Source: an uncultured Acidimicrobiales bacterium (lineage in GTDB: Bacteria; Actinomycetota; Acidimicrobiia; Acidimicrobiales; UBA10347). From it: a DNA stretch of 14,115 bases. The stretch is taken from assembly GCA_937942965.1 (NCBI GenBank), contig CALDGN010000385.1:1-14115 (forward strand). The letters run 5' to 3'. Each line of letters opens with the position of its first letter. The first letter of the stretch is position 1. The translations under genes were made by a program, and so were the position numbers. Below, piece after piece: positions 13,194 through 14,115 of the stretch. The notes under the pieces are model-generated. The model did no database searches. It was given only the letters and a program-made list of their open reading frames with translations, and was not told the DNA's origin.

Positions 13194-14027
13194 TTAGACG
13201 CCCAGCTGTTGGCGCAGGGTGCGCAACTTGATCGCCGTGCGGGCGATCCGGATTTCCGACGCATCGAGCTCGCCGAGCGACGACGCGTCGGCGACCGCGG
13301 GGACGACCGACTCGATCAAGCTGCGTGACTCGTCGAGCATGCGGCGGCCGTCGATGTCGAGGCGCGCGTAGTGCGGCTGCACCGCATCGACCTCGGGGCC
13401 GAGGCGCTGGGCCCAGTCCCGCAGGATGTCCTGGCGGTGGGCAAAGTTCTCGCGGCGACGTGTCGCCCGCTTGCGAGCCGAGAGATACGAACGCAGCTGC
13501 CACAGTACGAAGACAATGGCGACGGCCAAGAGGACCCAGATCCACCACGGAACCCCGCCACCGCCGGCTTGAATGCCGCCGTCTTCTTCGAGCTGACGCA
13601 CGAAGGCGAGGGCAGATGCACCCATGTCGGGCTCGCCGCTCGCCGCAGCGATAGCCCGGTCGAGCTGTTCGGTCGCCATCTCGCCACTTGCGGTGAAGCG
13701 AGGATCGCCGGACTTGTAGGACAGCACCGTGCCGCCGTACCGGTCAGCGACCGCTTGAGCGTCGACGAGTTCGTCGGTGTCGCCAGCGATCACGAAGCGA
13801 AGCTCGGTGCCAAGCGCCCGAGCTCGCGACGTCGCCTGGAGCAGGTCGATCCGTGGGACTTCCTCAGAGACCGAGTCGCTCACGGTTGCGATCGAGTTGT
13901 TCGGGATGTCGAGTTGGCGCGTGACCGAGTCGGGCAGCGCCACATCGGAGCCACATGCGGAGAAGCACATCGCCAGGGCGACGAGCAGCACGAGAACGAG
14001 GCGCGGTCGGCGCGAGCGGGTCAACAC
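13194..14027 (-). CDS. Predicted lipoprotein with one internal membrane helix, function unknown
   Basis: A 277-residue protein of no recognised family. The N-terminus is a signal peptide (basic MLTRSRRPR, then a hydrophobic stretch) with a lipobox-like FSAC placing the lipid cysteine at C25; phenylalanine at -3 is less usual. Residues ~30-150 would be extracytoplasmic. The start of this part (PNNSIATVSDSV, then a mixed alpha/beta stretch to about 105) loosely recalls TPM/YgcG-type domains, but I cannot confirm this. A Gly-rich turn leads to a membrane helix at about 160-178 (PWWIWVLLAVAIVFVLWQL). A basic helical C-terminal region (180-277) would be cytoplasmic. The start is GTG 14027; TTG 14024 is a close alternative. 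A degenerate -10 (CATCCT) lies 7 nt upstream. It is followed after 18 nt by the HAD phosphatase, likely one operon, which gives little clue to its role. Confidence 0.8.
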   Translation of the reverse strand: MLTRSRRPRLVLVLLVALAMCFSACGSDVALPDSVTRQLDIPNNSIATVSDSVSEEVPRIDLLQATSRARALGTELRFVIAGDTDELVDAQAVADRYGGTVLSYKSGDPRFTASGEMATEQLDRAIAAASGEPDMGASALAFVRQLEEDGGIQAGGGGVPWWIWVLLAVAIVFVLWQLRSYLSARKRATRRRENFAHRQDILRDWAQRLGPEVDAVQPHYARLDIDGRRMLDESRSLIESVVPAVADASSLGELDASEIRIARTAIKLRTLRQQLGV

Positions 14028-14049
14028 GGACTACAGGATGGCATCTCGT

Positions 14050-14078
14050 GGGCCTGCGATGTGTCCATCGATAGGCCC
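14050..14078. repeat. Interrupted hairpin upstream of the lipoprotein gene
   Basis: GGGCCT (14050-14055) pairs with AGGCCC (14073-14078), and inside it CGATG (14057-14061) pairs with CATCG (14066-14070) around the loop TGTC: 11 bp in all with a small internal bulge. It could terminate a gene lying beyond the right edge, or bind a regulator of the lipoprotein operon. There is no T-run on either strand. The remaining bases to 14115 show no gene. Confidence 0.35.
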
Positions 14079-14115
14079 AAATCCGCCGAACCGCGCACTC
14101 TGTTTGCGAGACGAC

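Noticed and set aside
12414..13328. Open frame antisense to the HAD gene
   Set aside because: All four HAD motifs lie on the minus strand. The + strand translation is Arg/His-rich with no domain and runs across two minus-strand genes.
1..14115. Mobile element, phage or horizontally acquired island
   Set aside because: I saw no transposase, integrase, terminal inverted repeat, tRNA or marked composition change. The c-di-GMP cluster looks like its neighbours in codon style.

Overview
The window is gene-dense, high-GC DNA (mostly G/C third positions, GTG starts, short intergenic gaps, genes on both strands). It reads as a chromosomal segment of an actinobacterium. The gene set fits an environmental, possibly aquatic, lineage such as Acidimicrobiia: a Cdc48-like AAA ATPase with a Pro/Ala linker, a FadD-type acyl-CoA ligase, a DUF937/fasciclin/OmpA-like surface protein, and start codons placed directly after a -10-like hexamer. 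The lineage is inferred from style, not from a marker gene. I see no rRNA, tRNA, CRISPR array, insertion sequence or phage gene, and no gene-free stretch longer than about 300 bases.

Layout. 43-801 (+) is an APH(3')-like aminoglycoside phosphotransferase cut by an in-frame TAA; the conserved C-terminal tail continues in the same frame to 852. 906-2990 (+) is a two-ring Cdc48/p97-like AAA ATPase whose D1 Walker B glutamate is an arginine. 2992-5640 (-) is an ammonium-transporter (Amt) domain fused to GGDEF and EAL domains. 5729-6481 (+) is a class I SAM methyltransferase. 6478-8256 (-) is an HNOBA-GGDEF-EAL protein, and 8240-8815 (-), overlapping its start, is an H-NOX haem nitric-oxide sensor. 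8947-10527 (-) is an acyl-CoA synthetase. 10620-12341 (+) is a DUF937-membrane segment-fasciclin-OmpA fusion. 12360-13175 (-) is a Cof-type HAD phosphatase, downstream in an apparent operon of a membrane-anchored lipoprotein of unknown function at 13194-14027 (-).

The most interesting part is 2992-8815. It holds two c-di-GMP synthesis/degradation enzymes, each attached to a sensor of a nitrogen compound: an Amt channel (ammonium) in one, and H-NOX plus HNOBA (nitric oxide) in the other. The second pair has the sensory architecture of animal soluble guanylate cyclase (H-NOX, then HNOBA, then a signalling helix) but is split over two overlapping genes and ends in GGDEF-EAL instead of a cGMP cyclase. 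I infer that the locus couples inorganic nitrogen status to c-di-GMP. A nearby fasciclin/peptidoglycan-binding surface protein could be one downstream target, but nothing in the sequence proves that link.

Regulation. Five genes (starts at 43, 906, 5729, 10527 and 10620) have a TAnnnT hexamer ending 6-7 nt before the start codon and no Shine-Dalgarno sequence, which suggests leaderless transcripts. H-NOX, the HNOBA protein and the HAD gene instead have Shine-Dalgarno-like sequences, consistent with translation inside operons. A perfect 15-nt palindrome lies in the divergent gap between the Amt fusion and the methyltransferase.
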